Below are positions 24,401 through 36,760 of a DNA stretch of 64,000 nt, piece by piece; position 1 is the first letter of the stretch; each line of letters begins with the position of its first letter. The translations under genes were made by a program, and so were the position numbers. Under the pieces are notes generated by a model. The model had not been told where the DNA came from, did not search any database, and saw only the letters and a list, made by a program, of their open reading frames with translations. Origin of the DNA: Axinella damicornis (Eukaryota; Porifera; Demospongiae; Axinellida; Axinellidae); the NCBI GenBank assembly GCA_963931865.1, contig OZ007509.1:12637671-12701670 (forward strand). The letters are read 5' to 3'.

Positions 24401-27400
24401 GACCTGTTCATTTCACATTAAGGTAGTAAACATGGGTACCGTGATCTCCGAAACCAAGTTGATGGATAAATGGGCAGCATCAAAGCGTACACAAGTTTCA
24501 GCAATACTTTGCATCAAACTGCTCCCTCTGCTTGAAAATGCCCTAAAACTCAATTTTAAGGCCCTCTACTGAACTGAAAATTTGGACCCTCTCCAAGGCC
24601 CCACCCACACTCTGACCCCATCATCAATACACACACAAAACAGGCCAAAAAAACTACGCATGGATTTACCACCTGCTCTCCTCACTTGCAGGCTACAGCC
24701 TAAAACTCACTGCCGCCCTCAAAAACAGAGGTTTGGCTAACCAAGGCTTTCAAAAAAAATTCCACGCACACCAACTAAAACCGACTAAAGCCAAGGCCAC
24801 TTTTCAAAAGGTCAACCTACCACCTGCAAAACCAGGGATGCTTTTCCACGTTCACCTCTCGGTTACAGAGTTTTAGCCACACATCTACTCCCTCTCACCA
24901 GCCCAGTCCAGCTACCAAACCAGCCAAATTCGCCCTAACATGAAAATGGGCGGGGCCTGTAATGCCGAAAGGTCAACTCTCTAGAGTACCTTGACCAGGG
25001 AGCTGTCGGAGGCTGTTCACTTTCCAGGCTGTTCTTCGGCCACTTCAGCAGCCCAACAAACATTCTGCTCACTCGACCTAGCTATTCACACTCAGATAGC
25101 CTATCGCTACATTCAATAAACTAGAATAGCTCCTTACGTGTTGTAACAAATCTTGCACGGCCACATCAGAGTACTGATTTGAAACTTGAAAAAGGGCCGC
25201 TAGCCGCATCGCCATGGGAAAACGTAAACAGATTAATAACTCTATAACCATATGCAAGTGACGTCATCCCATTAATTATTCAATGTAGTATGGTATGTGT
25301 TCTGCTCACCAAACTCCAGCACAGTTGTATCGGCCAGCTTGGGGTCATCGTCATATGATGTGTTGGGGTCAAAACTTGGACAACCTCCAAATGTTGTGGC
25401 ATGTACCTGGCCTTGGTTCATCTCAAAGGCAGTGAGGGTGTGCCCATTCCGTGCCTGTGAAGCTTCAGGAAGAGTGAGCTGTGGAGAGGGAAGACACCTG
25501 ACTGGTGGATGCTGGTTCAAGATACACAGTGAGCATACTATTGTACAATTGTGCAGATCCAGAACCTGATCTGAGATGTAGAACACATACATGTGAATTT
25601 ATTTCCAACGGTAGTAAGACCCTACCACTGCCAACCAGTGCGGACAAATCCTACAGCCATCAAATTCATACAACATTACTCAATCAGAGATATGTACCGT
25701 ATCAGTACATTGTGCAATTGGCTGATTCAATCGTAGTGTCATATGGTCCACTAGAACATTCAGTAAGGAAACTTTATCCGACAATGAAATGTGTGCCTCA
25801 CTATATACCTCCTCCTTACCATATTTCCTCTAATTCGGTCACTGTTCATAGGATGTTAATTTTAATGGTCATCTGTCCAGATGATTAGAAATCCAACAAG
25901 CTAGCGCCAGTTTTGTGATTGAGGGTAGATGGCTCAATTAGACATGAACAGATAGCAAATAGCCACTGCTAGACCAGTCTGGATGGGCAGTGGTCGGCCG
26001 AGAGCGGTGACTACTAAAGCTCATTAATGGATATGGGTGGGTGTGCTAGAGAGCTTTGATGGTCATGACCATAACAAGACCTTAACAACAGGTGAAGTAC
26101 ATAGTGCAAACATTCAAGCCTGAGTGTCCCCATGGTATGGTAAGGGCCTATGTGGAACACTGACAGAATAACACTGCTCAGATCTGGGGTTAGTACAGAG
26201 TATAGATCTAGAGTGAATTCGTCTTGAGTATAGCCAGCTTTTACTTGAATTCAAGTCCCTCTCCACTCAGTGCTATCCACTGCTTCTTGTACACATGAAC
26301 CCCCTCACTGCTGATTGACAGCCCTCAGCCAGGATGCTAAAATATCTCTCATCAAAATTTTTGTTCTCTGGACTGAATTTCTGATTAGTTGTCCGGCAAA
26401 AATTCAGCGTGTAAAATAAACTTCCTGTCTGGTAATTAGGCTGTTAAACTACAGTACCATTATATCCCCACACCTGCTGAGGAAGGTGGTAGAACTGAAC
26501 TTTCCCCACTGGGTGCCAAAAATGGGGGAAGAAACCTGTACCTTCATTCCCAGGGCAGACATGGGAGGAGGATGTTATTGTGCCTCTCATTGTATAGGAA
26601 ATCTTATAGTCTATTGTACTGTATGTGTGACGTCAATTTCGACCTAAGTAGTGAGTGCAGGTGCCATCCAGAATATCAAGCTGTACTTTGTAATTGAAGT
26701 TGCAGATGCCTCTAGCCTATAGACCTGGATGACAAGCCGTAGGAACACTTCACGTTACGCACCTGTTCATTCCTCCAAAGGTTTGTGGTACAGGTGCTAT
26801 TCTTGCAGCCTATCACTCAGGTGTAGAGGTGGGAGGCTGGATTATCAGGACAGATAACTGCACATGATGGACATGAGTGACCCACATAGGGTTCCCTCTG
26901 TTTGCCATTTCCTTTTCCCTAGAGCACCAACTCTCAGCCAGCCTTTTGCTCACCTGTGAATATAGTTTCTGTGTAATTAGCCTACCTAACAGGATATAAA
27001 CCACAATCGTTTGGGTACGATATTGACTCAGTATTACAAAAGACCAGATGCCTGCCTGTGTAATGACATTTCTGTTCTGGTCAGTTGGTGCTACACTGCA
27101 CTGACCAGGTCAAATTAGTTTGAAACTGGTGTATGCAGTTGCACTCAGGCAGGCATCCCTTTGATGACCTTTCATGCAGGGTTTTCCCCACACGTGTTAC
27201 CATACTCCAAGCAATCAAAACCAGCAGTGGGAATGGCCTGGGAATGAAGTTGTTATAGTAAGGTATTGTGGTCATAGTTGGTCCCACACCTACACCTCCC
27301 TCACCTTCCTCCACCTCCCAGAGTCAACATCTAGTAGCCAGGCCTCATTCAATGTGTTGTCATTGTTATCGATCCCCCCAGACATGAATAGGACTGGCTG

Positions 27401-30400
27401 GTCTTCTCCATAGTTGAGGCAGCAGGCAGCATGGCTATATCTCCCCACTGGCCAAGGGGCTCCCTCTTCCCTCTCCAGTTTGGTCCATTCCTGGGAGTAG
27501 TGACAGTGAATAGCAGCATGTCAGAATACACATCAGGCAACACGTTAGTTTCATATGTGGCTCAAGAACAAGAAGAGTTATGTAGTGTAGTTTGTATGGT
27601 CTGTTAATCCATACACTGTTAAAATCCCTGTACTGGGAGAATATATGTTTGGTGTTCTGTTCCACCGTGGGATGTATTGGTGTAATGAACACTCTTGAGT
27701 GTTTTACAAACAGCCTATTGGTAGCTATAGGTGAGTGTGTATGGTAACTGAAACAATCCTTGACTATGTAACATTCTACCATTTTGGGATGAAACACTTT
27801 AACTGGCACACTTTCAAGCCAATTTCCGTGTGTGACTCATATCTGCTTAGAAAACATAACATGCTAACTGAAAACCTACTAAGTGGGTCAGTGTGAGTAC
27901 GTACATACATCGAACCCCACACCAACATCAATAGTTTAAGCCAATGTGAGTATGAAATATGGAAGGTGATCCCATACAGTTAGGCTTGTTACCATGTTCA
28001 GGGGGAAAATACAATCACACTGGGTTCTTAGCGGTACGTTTTGTAAGCTGAAGTGAGCTAGTAACACGGAAAGTGGTCCAAATTTCTGTCATTGGGTTTG
28101 TTTCCATATGTGGAATACCTGTGAAAACATCCTAACATTGCTGTTAAAGCAGGGGCAGATACGTCTGCACTCACACTAGGGAACAGTCCCTTATGATGAA
28201 AACACAAGTAATTCATAACCTATACCTGGTAGGTTTCTGCCTCAGTAACTTTGATGGTATGTTTTGTGGTGAGCCAAGATTGTTCACATACACCACTAGG
28301 TAATTGCTTGTTCAACACTTGATTAAGACTGTTTGTAATTCCCTTACATCAGCACATCCTACGTTGGTTGCACATACATCGTGCCAATAGACACATGTAT
28401 AACCATTGCATACTGGCACTTCAACCCATCTCTACCGATTCTAGTATTATCCGTGCCTAGCAGTGCGGTCCCCAAGTTTGAGGGTGAAAAGTTACGACAA
28501 AACCACATTCTCAACCCTTTGTTTAAGAAAGGCTTGGAAACCACAAGCATGAATAAATTTTCTTTCTTATAGTAAATCATTGCCATACTTGTAGCTGCCA
28601 ATAGCATTGTTTATGCATACATCATTAACTCCATGGCAACATATGATATTTCCTGGTGTAGATTTGTACTGTGATAATTACTGCAGTGCACACAATGACT
28701 TTGATAACTGCAGTATTCCACTGGCCATTGGAATGTATCCTATTTCTAGAGTTTGTATACTGTTACTACTTGTCTACACATTTTGCAAGTGCATATGCAC
28801 TCTAATAATATGTACCATAGTGTGTACCATTGCCTCAAAGTCGATGATGAAGATATCATCGACTGCTCCACGTCCTAGCTGGTACCCTCCAAAATACACG
28901 GCCTTGTGGTGGTTTACTGCTGTGAAAGTGAAGTTGGAGGAGGGGGGAGGTCTTGGTCCAGTTGTGGTGGGGGAGGACCACTTTCCTGCAGAAGGTGAAG
29001 CAGTACAGACAGTGCTCACTCTCATTTTCACAATTGGCTGCACTTAACTATACCCTGGATCCAAATGGCTTGGACTAGAAATATCAACCCATTGTAAACA
29101 TAGAGGCTCTGTACATGTAGGTAATGAACACATAGTTGCATGCAAACTCCTCATGAGCTAAACTCATGCACTACCTCAGCATAAGAAGGCATCAAAAGTT
29201 CCATTCCATTTTCAATGTATGTTCATGTCAACCATGCTACCATGGTTTCCCAATCCACATGCATTTCACTTGGGGATAACTGTGGGGAGGGGAGGGGCCG
29301 GAAGTCATGTGACTCCTTGTGCAGTAAGGTCACAACACTAGTACTTTTTCCACACTCACTACAACAATACTGGCAACTGATACCATCAAGGGCGCATCGA
29401 GCCGCTCGATGCGCTCTTGATACCATCATGTACCCAGTCACAGTGGGAGCCAGGAGGTCATGACCTCTCATGAATACTTCATAAGAACACAGGTATATAC
29501 CTTGCACACACTCAGGAATGGGGTATGATAATTAATGTCCTGAGGTGCAACCTTAAAATTTATGTACTCCATTGCATACATCCTTTTTGTGTTCCTTCCT
29601 GATCTTAACCAAGCAGGTGGACATAACCTGACCTAATTATGACACAGTCAAGCTGTACACATTCTCCCCACATAGTTACATGTTAAGTACAAGATGAACA
29701 TTAAGAGGTTAACTGTTGGATCTGTGTTCCCATGCTGTGCCATTCAGTACCAAGGAAACACACAGACCCACACTTGGATAAGAACATGCCCATGTGGATC
29801 AGAGACTGAATTTGTGTCTCCTAGAGTGCATGAGTGGAAAGAGCATGTGGCGAAACCATATGAATTTAATGGCAGGCAAACACACACGCTAAGGCGGTTT
29901 TAGAGCATGTATTTCCCTCAAGTTTCAACTCCGTAAGGTGGATTCTGGGACCAGTTGGATGGTTTGTGAGCTCTATAGTTTCTAAGTGGTATCACAGCAT
30001 TAGCTAGACAGTAGATGAGTATACTTTAAGCGAAAGAAGCCTACAACCTGCAAACTAACCTCGTGGACACCAACAAAACTTCAGGCCCTCATGCATTTAG
30101 AAGACAGTGTAATCCCTCCCAAGCCACTGTAAACTGTGTGGTTCCAATGTAACATGATCACCATTTGGCTATAACTTGGGTTGGGTTTTACTGGGTGATA
30201 AAAGTTTGCATTGCACATACATACATTATACATATCCAGTAAGTCAAGGGTTCAATTTCTTGGAGAGAGTACTGTTACACAGACAGCTGGAGCTAGAACA
30301 CTCATGCTGACAATTTGTGTGTTAGGAATTCACGGTCTTCTGCTGATGGCAAGTATAGAGAATAGAGTGTACCTACAGTATTGCGACTATTTTATACGTG

Positions 30401-32654
30401 ATTGACCGGATGAATGATAATGCTTTCATCAGGTTGACTAGTTTGGAAGCTGCCGAGTCAGGACTCCACTGAAACACTTTGAGCTATTGTTTCACTGTTG
30501 TACTGTGCTGTACTGACTACTGTAGCCAACACAATCAGTAAGGTCAAGAGTGCATAAATAGCAGGAGTCCCAGTTGTGTACTAAGCAACCTGGTTGCAGG
30601 TGTTGTTGGCATGGTTACCAGACTTTCTCTACTGCCTGTTTGTACTGCAGCCACTGCTACTATTGTGAATGGTGCTAGTCGGTTACACAACTCAGTGTCA
30701 GCAGTTCAATGGTTAATACACCTCAGAGCTGCATGTGAACAGTGTATGCTAGTAGAGCATAACCACACCCAAGGAGTGGAAGGGGATGTGGGAGGGGAGG
30801 GGCAGGTAGACCATGGGCCTTGCAAACTCACTCATACCATATAGCGCTTAGGTTTCGCGGGTCTAAATTTTGCGAATTACGCTTTCAACGAAAATTTTGA
30901 CACGTTAATTTGTGCGCCTACGTACGTACGTGGACAGTATTCCAACGTATGCGTGCGAAGACTAGCTTGATGGCTCTGTTTGTGTACCGTTCAACAGTGA
31001 GGATGGACAGTGGTCGAGGTGTAAGCTTCTGGGTCCACATGGAGAGGTACCTGCCACTGCTGAAGCTGCCAGCTCCATGAGCTTGATGTGGCGTTTTTAC
31101 CACAAATTCGTGAAATGTTTTCAACAAAATGTTCTCGATGAGCAATTCGTGAAAATTTAGACCCGCAAAATATTAGCGACATACGATAGTTTTCATCTGG
31201 CCACACCCACTCAATTAACCCTTTAACCACCGAATTTTTCCCACCAAGACAACACATTTTCATGCATCAGCGCACACCACTTTCGTAGGTACTCCTCTGC
31301 CACAGCATTCGCTCCTCAGCGGCCAAACTTGGTTGGGCCCGCACACATGGAGAGACCCCTCTGGCAATACCGTTAATGATATTCATGACCCCCACAAGCC
31401 CAGCAATCGGAGGTCAAAAGTGGATGTCAGCCGGATTTTCGCCCAGCATTTCCTTAAACTTGGGCCAGATCTGACTGATGGCACACCTTACACCACCAAC
31501 TTGCATGTTTTCTTGAGGCCCTGGGTGGGGTCTATGAATATCATTAAAATCAAAAATCCTCAGGTCAATGAATCTGATTAAAATCAAAAACGCCCACGAC
31601 ATGCGAAAGGGGGGTTGCTGCCCCACCTTTCGATATCCCCCTGCTTCTACGTTTAGTGGGGGATGTGTGCCGAAATCTGACCAAATTTTTGAGTTTGTCC
31701 TCAAAGTCGTCCTGAAGCCTTTTTGGTGTCTTTATGGACTGACGAGAAGCCCTACAAGTGCATAGGGTCTAAATGACGTCTATAGACGTCAATGGGGCTT
31801 AAAGGGTTAAGTAATTGTCAATCACATTCTACACCAGGCTGTTGTGCAATTCAGTGCCACCTCAGAACCTGTTGTTCTGTTGTATAGCTCTTCACTTTTT
31901 TTGTTGTGCATTAAAAATGGTTTCGCGTACTCTACTGCATTACTACTTATTACGGTAATCACTACTCAACTCAAAATTGGGTGATAACTATCTAAACTTG
32001 GCATAACATATGGACTGCTACCCATGCATTGGCTCACTCAAAAATTCTCTGTTCTAGAGCCGGCCCTGCACCCACACAAAGTATCACACTAGAAGTTGCA
32101 ACAAGTGAAATTTGCTTACCTTCTGTGACATCAAAAACATGGAACTCATCAGTCCAGCCTCTTCCATCTGTATAGCGAGTATCCTTGTGGAAGGATGATC
32201 CGGTCTGTATGGGCTGTGTGGGTACACCATATCCACCTATGGTGGCTAGGTGGTGTGTGCCGAAGAAAACCATGCCACACCCTTGCTTTGGCATGGGACT
32301 GTGTGCTGTGTTAGATACATGTACGTCTGTCCACATGAGGGTGTCGGTATCCAGAACATGAAGAGAGCTCTGATAACATTTTCCTTCATGTCCAGCAAAT
32401 GAATACAAGGAAGTTGAGTGTGCCACTGCTGCTCCGCTAGCCAGTCCATGGGATGGCACTCCTGTTGTACATTGTTCCTGCCAGGTCTCCAGGTAAGGAT
32501 CAAAGACATTCACAGTTGACTTCAGTTTGTCTTGCCCACCATGATGAAAGTCTTGCGTGAGTCCGCCCCACAAATACGACTTAGTCCCAACTTGGACTGC
32601 AAAGTGGCCGTATCTTGGGGATGGTTGATACCGGGAAGACAGAATGGAGGCCAT
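21431..32654 (-). CDS. Kelch – coiled coil – protein kinase fusion, copy B (complete)
   Basis: Six exons: 32654..32120, 28985..28828, 27490..27305, 25478..25310, 23596..23465 and 22797..21431. They sum to 2547 nt, an open frame of 848 residues plus stop. Residues 1–350 form six Kelch blades; a 44-residue linker exon follows; about 410–590 is a highly charged coiled coil; about 600–848 is a kinase domain. Visible kinase motifs: glycine loop GRGGWAVV, VAAK lysine, REM helix-C glutamate, HRDVSSANVLL, DYG in place of DFG, and YAAPEV. The pattern resembles tyrosine-kinase-like (TKL) kinases and is probably catalytically competent. No signal peptide or membrane segment is seen, so the protein is likely cytosolic: the propeller would sense or scaffold, the coiled coil oligomerise, and the kinase signal. 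That role is inferred. The start is the first ATG before the first Kelch strand. Confidence 0.88.
22229..22354 (-). repeat. Six 21-bp units encoding coiled-coil heptads
   Basis: Inside the last exon of copy B, a 21-bp unit (tctcctttctgcatcctccac and variants) is repeated about six times. Each unit encodes seven residues of the type EDAERRx, exactly one coiled-coil heptad, so unit gain or loss changes the rod length without breaking frame or register. The leftmost units are almost identical and the rightmost are degenerate, as expected for recent expansion from one end. Confidence 0.85.
24078..24310. mobile_element. Inverted-repeat MITE downstream of the last Kelch exon, copy B
   Basis: Arms of roughly 65 bp start agaggtggtttcattctttg and end caaagaatgaaagtacctct. 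The same element is present in C at 56633..56848, so it is ancestral to both. Confidence 0.7.
24417..25258 (+). mobile_element. TTAA-flanked repeat, copy in B (one end lost)
   Basis: Begins TTAAGGTAGTAAACATGGG and matches the complete 984-bp copy at 59479 in reverse orientation. The last 50 bp or so are missing. It was inserted between Kelch exon 4 and the linker exon of copy B, just downstream of exon 4. No open frame of note. Confidence 0.75.
30833..31187. mobile_element. MITE in the first Kelch intron of copy B
   Basis: Inverted ends of about 40 bp share tttcgcgggtctaaatttt on the left and aaaatttagacccgcaaaa on the right. Copy C enters the same element at the same intron position (63953 to the window end), while copy A has an empty site near 3710. 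Confidence 0.8.
31219..31806. mobile_element. piggyBac-type non-autonomous element in copy B
   Basis: A 588-bp insertion begins ccctttaac and ends ttaaaggg, with TTAA at both flanks (31215..31218 and 31807..31810), the canonical piggyBac end and target. It lies in the first intron of Kelch copy B and has no counterpart at the equivalent site in A. Confidence 0.85.
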
Positions 32655-33054
32655 CTCTCATACTATTTGATGTCTCAGAGGTTGAATCCTAGTTCAAGAA
32701 TACAAATGACAGAATATAAACACATGTTCTGGTCCTCTCAACAGTTGTTCTCATGCACTGCACTAGTGCATGTGTAAGATGGTCTCATTCACTCCCAGCT
32801 CTCGACTGTTGCAGTATGACAACCAAACAACAGAGGCTGAGAGTGGGGGACTGGGAACAATGCTGTAAGGTGTACACATGCAAACCATTTTGGACAATGT
32901 AGAAGTTTTGAGTGGCCTGTTAGTATAAAACAGACCTTTTAACAAACAAGAAAAGATGAGTGATTATTGGCTATGCCCCTCCAACCACACCCCCAACCAA
33001 GAGCAGCGTTAAGTTACAGTCTGATTATGTGGTTCTACATCACCAGTTGGAACG

Positions 33055-33094
33055 TAGCCTAGTTCCCAGGCCACCTGACTTGGGAACAAGGCTA
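33055..33094. repeat. Hairpin mini-element, same family
   Basis: tagcctagttcccaggcc pairs with cttgggaacaaggcta. It occupies the same place in B as 4900..4939 does in A. Confidence 0.65.
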
Positions 33095-33201
33095 GAATAT
33101 ATAAACTGGGCTCAGCTGGGAGAGGCAATTTGTCATTTCTATATCGGCCACATTTCCAAATTAGGCAGTGGCCTCATTCCCAGGACGCTTACATCTCCTG
33201 T

Positions 33202-33505
33202 CTTTGATCACTTGGGGAAGGTCTGGGAGATTTTGCCAATACTGGTGACGTCAGGTAGACAGAGGGTACACACATGGGGGCAGGTGCCCAACCGTTATAG
33301 TTCCCATTTCACGTTGACCTGTCCCAGGCATCATGAACAGTGAATGGTATACTGATACTGCCTTGCGAATGCTCCCTTCAGACAGACATTTAAGTCTCTG
33401 AAAGCATTAAATTTTGTCAGACACTGACCCCAGTGTGTCTACCTGACATCACCACACATGACCACGTTTCCCAGACCTTCCCCCTCCATATTTGGAAATG
33501 ACCAT
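33202..33505. mobile_element. Small inverted-repeat element upstream of copy B
   Basis: Counterpart of 5047..5351, with gggaaggtctggg and cccagaccttccccct blocks in inverted order. Confidence 0.5.
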
Positions 33506-34115
33506 ATTAAGTGAGGAAGGTCTGGGTATGATCCAGTGCCTCTGTTGTCAAGGAAGGCAACCTAAGACTTGTGCTTTGCGTTGCACTCAGTGTACTTCCA
33601 CTGTTTCTGTTCCATGCCGACGTTTTAGGTAGCATGTACATGATTGTTGGATTAACTGCATTAGTTTTACTCGTGCACATACCCAAAACATTGGTCTGGC
33701 CATGGGCGGACTGCTCCCCCCAGCCCTGATAAAGTGCATGTCGTCTATGGAGCTCATGTGACTCGAGGACTTTCTTCGTGCGTATAACGGATAATGGCGG
33801 GAGTTCTTTTAGGTCATAACATACGTAAAGAGTCTATTCTTTAGCTTAAGTTCTAGCTTAAAACTCTTTAGGGCCTAAATTTATTTCTCTAGGTCATTTT
33901 CAGTCTATAGAACACTTAAACATACCCTAATTTCTGTTCCCTGGCGTTGCTGGGCTCGAAACTGCTCACACAGGTAATTTCAGCTACACTAAGCATATAC
34001 GTGACTTAACCACACCCACCAACTAACGAACTTGCAATCAAGCCTCCCGAGAAGTGGCCAACCTGCTGTAGCTAAAAAACTGACCATGAACACTGGAAAT
34101 GGAGGGCCTACAAGG

Positions 34116-34262
34116 CAAGACAGCTACTTTCTAAGTCCATTTATGCTTAAAACCCGAGAAATGGCCTACCCGGCTCCAACCAAGGGCCGTTCAAAGCCGA
34201 GCCCAAACGCGGCCATGCTGTTTGCACCCTTCGGGTGCACCCACCCACCTCCCCCTGCCCCG
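34116..34262 (+). repeat. Dispersed repeat, copy 2
   Basis: Matches the repeat at 10608..10740. It ends in the palindromic gcacccttcgggtgc and is specific to unit B among the Kelch units. Confidence 0.6.
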
Positions 34263-34756
34263 CCCTTTCTGCTGGCGCAGAGCCTATCTCTCAAGGACAT
34301 TGCCTGATGTGACATCATGAAGCTGAAAGTCTCATGACACCTTAAGGCGTCATTAGCTAGTAAACGGTTAATGGGGATGCAAATAAAATTAAAACGGAGC
34401 TATTTAATGATATTCATGAGGATTCTGGCAGCTATTTGGGTCAGACCATGTCAAGTGTCAGCATACAACCAAAGTTAGCTACAGCTGGCTTCACAGGTAC
34501 CAACGGCACAGGCACACCCTCCAACACACAGAATAATAGTGAATAGGCTGTTAATGATATTCATGATCCACAAAATAAGACAGATTACGTCCCTTGTCGC
34601 AGTCACAGTCAGGATATGGTTGGACAGAGGTTCAGTGCTCAGTTCAGCTATAGCTTGCTTATCTCTGAACTTTCTTACCACATTTCGGTTCTTTCTCTCG
34701 TCTCATTAATAGGATCAGTTTGTGTAACAAAACTATAACCTACAGCCTTCAAACGG

Positions 34757-35060
34757 GTGGCTGGTGGCCTAGCGGTTAAAGCATCCGACTGCTAATCTAA
34801 GGTTGCAGGTTCGAATCCCACCATTGCCATATATAGGAGAGATTTTCTTTCTCTCCTAGGAGTTGACTCAGCTCTACCCTTAAAAATGAGTAGGTGTGTT
34901 CTTGAAGGCCTTTCACCTGAAACAGTTCACACCGCATCCTTCGGAGGGGATGTAAAGCCGTTGGTCCCGGGGTACTGGTTAATATTAGCATTCATGCTAT
35001 TCCAGTTACCTCATTAGCCACTCTACACGGTGGTTTCTCATAAAATAAAATAAAATAAAC
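34757..35060 (+). mobile_element. tRNA-derived SINE
   Basis: The head contains pol III boxes: tggcctagcggttaaagc (A box, about 34763) and ggttcgaatccc (B box, about 34808). A non-tRNA body follows with catccttcggaggggatgta and agccgttggtccc, and an AAAAT-rich tail ends near 35060. It does not fold as a complete functional tRNA, and the body repeats at 18010–18345. Confidence 0.85.
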
Positions 35061-35294
35061 ATTTATTATTCTTATTATTTTTTATATATTTGTCAATAAT
35101 TATTGTTGTGTATTTGATGTATTATGCTCAACTTTGTGTATCTGTTTTGTACTCGGCTAGGTGCTGGACACCCAACATGTTTCTTATATTATACTGTATA
35201 GTAGTAAGTAGTTCGCTTTCTGTTATGTGTTTCAACCCTCAAAAAAAATAATAAATAAATAAACAAACCATATTTCAAATGTTGATTATTAATC

Positions 35295-35651
35295 GGAAAC
35301 AGATCCTTCACACAGGGAGGAAGAAGAGTCTTGGCACATGTGCACATTCAAATTGTCCTGACGGAATGCAATTATGCGTGGGCAATTAGCGATCAACTGT
35401 GATACCACACGTACAAACACAGTCGCGACCTGCTTGCTGCTCCCCTCACCTTTTGTCCCACACTCACGGGTAATGGCATAGCACAGCGATTTGCAGTGTC
35501 TAGTCAGTAGTGACACTGGGAAAAAATCATTTCCATGCCATCATTTGCAACCAATGTTGACCTGATTTGTCAGGTCAACATTCCATCCTGGGGACAAGTT
35601 GAATGTGACGTGCCCAGACCCTTCCTCCTCCCCGTGCGAAGGGTCTGGTTC
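35295..35651. mobile_element. Inverted-repeat MITE in the 5' flank of copy B
   Basis: Counterpart of 5755..6128 with the same terminal blocks and internal sequence, slightly diverged at the left tip. Confidence 0.7.
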
Positions 35652-36203
35652 CGAGACTAGTTACACATTAACATACCTTTGCTGAAGTGTCTTGTAGTAG
35701 ACTACTTGTGTAGTGCTGCTACCGTCAGACTGAATCCTCACTGTAATGTTCAAGTGGTATACATATTTATTGAATCACAAAGCTGGACTGACAACAAACC
35801 CTGAATTCAAACTGATTTCAGCCCCACCCCCTACCCATGTACAACAGTTGAGCAAGGAGTAGCACAATATGATAACGGTTAGTGTAATGATGGGCTCCGG
35901 GTGTAATTTGCTTGGTTACTGTGGTATAGCTTGCACGAGTGATGGTGACAGGCCCGTAACAAATAAACTGAATGACATGCAAACACAAAATACACAAGCC
36001 TGACAAGGGCGCAACTGTAACTAACTATAGCCTGCAGCTAACACACACGTAATCTTTAAAGACAGGCTTGCTTGCGTACCTGCAGCGCGTTTTGCAGAGC
36101 TCTGTAACACTGTCCCAGTGTACGTACGTGTTGGCGCATTCTTCGTTGGGTGTGGCACAAATTGACCTTGACGTCATGAGTTAATTAGCCTCGGGGCTCG
36201 ATC

Positions 36204-36566
36204 TTCCGACCAACAGAGCATTGTCAGCCACTGAGCCAGAGAACTTGCGATCCCGGGTCCGTGAGAACCTGTCCGAGCCTGTTGTTCAAGGTTAGCCAAT
36301 CAAACTGCACTTAGCTGTTGATCTGATTGAAACCAGGGTGCGGGGCTAATGGTGTCCTCCCTTCCCCTACAGCCACAACGCCTAGCCCTGTACTACCTCT
36401 CTAGCTAGCTACCAGCTAGTCTACCTCTGCGTGCCAGTGCAGTCGCCTTGGCCTTGCAGCTTGAAGAACGACCTGTTGCCGACCTACCAACGAATGGCGT
36501 CTAAAAGACGAGGTACAAGTTCATTTGTAGTGTGTGGAGTGCCGGGTAAATCATTATGTCATTCTC
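36204..36566. other. Region between unit B and the AcademH-like element
   Basis: Unique sequence after the duplication edge. An ATG at 36556 stands directly before the insertion; read across one copy of the target site it opens a frame (MSFSLGLTSELEW) that continues into 42281–42366. This could be the first exon of the kinase-like relic, cut by the transposon. Confidence 0.4.
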
Positions 36567-36575
36567 CTTAGGACT

Positions 36576-36645
36576 TAGTCTGGCGAAGCCAGCCCGAGCG
36601 CGTAAGCGCGAGGGTCTGGTCCGAAACCTATCCCCGGATTTGTAC
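36576..36645 (+). repeat. Left 70-bp terminal inverted repeat with internal palindromes
   Basis: Base-for-base reverse complement of 42202..42271. It contains nested hairpins, CTGGC-gaa-GCCAG at the tip and CGCG-taag-CGCG further in, which could be transposase or helicase recognition structures. Confidence 0.95.
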
Positions 36646-36760
36646 CTGCTGCAAAATATTTGCAGACCCAATCAGATCGCAGAACGAGTAATAAACATCA
36701 ATTAGAAATACCAACAGCTACGTGTGTAGTACAGTGTCATGGCTTCCGTCAACTGCTAGC

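Larger units (their letters stand above)
23143..36203. repeat. Segmental duplication unit B
   Basis: The right part (about 25300–36203) aligns with unit A. The whole Kelch region plus the linker exon aligns with unit C. The left limit of similarity to C is an abrupt edge near 23143, where tttcagggagcctgagggtg begins in both. Unit B is longer than A mainly because of later insertions: a piggyBac-type element, a MITE at 30833, the TTAA-flanked element at 24417 and a SINE at 34757. Confidence 0.82.

Noticed and set aside
24424..25258. Protein-coding capacity of the TTAA-flanked repeat
   Set aside because: All frames contain frequent stops, and the copies differ by frame-breaking indels.
34757..34830. 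Functional tRNA gene
   Set aside because: A and B boxes are present, but the sequence continues into a repeated SINE body and the acceptor stem is not formed.
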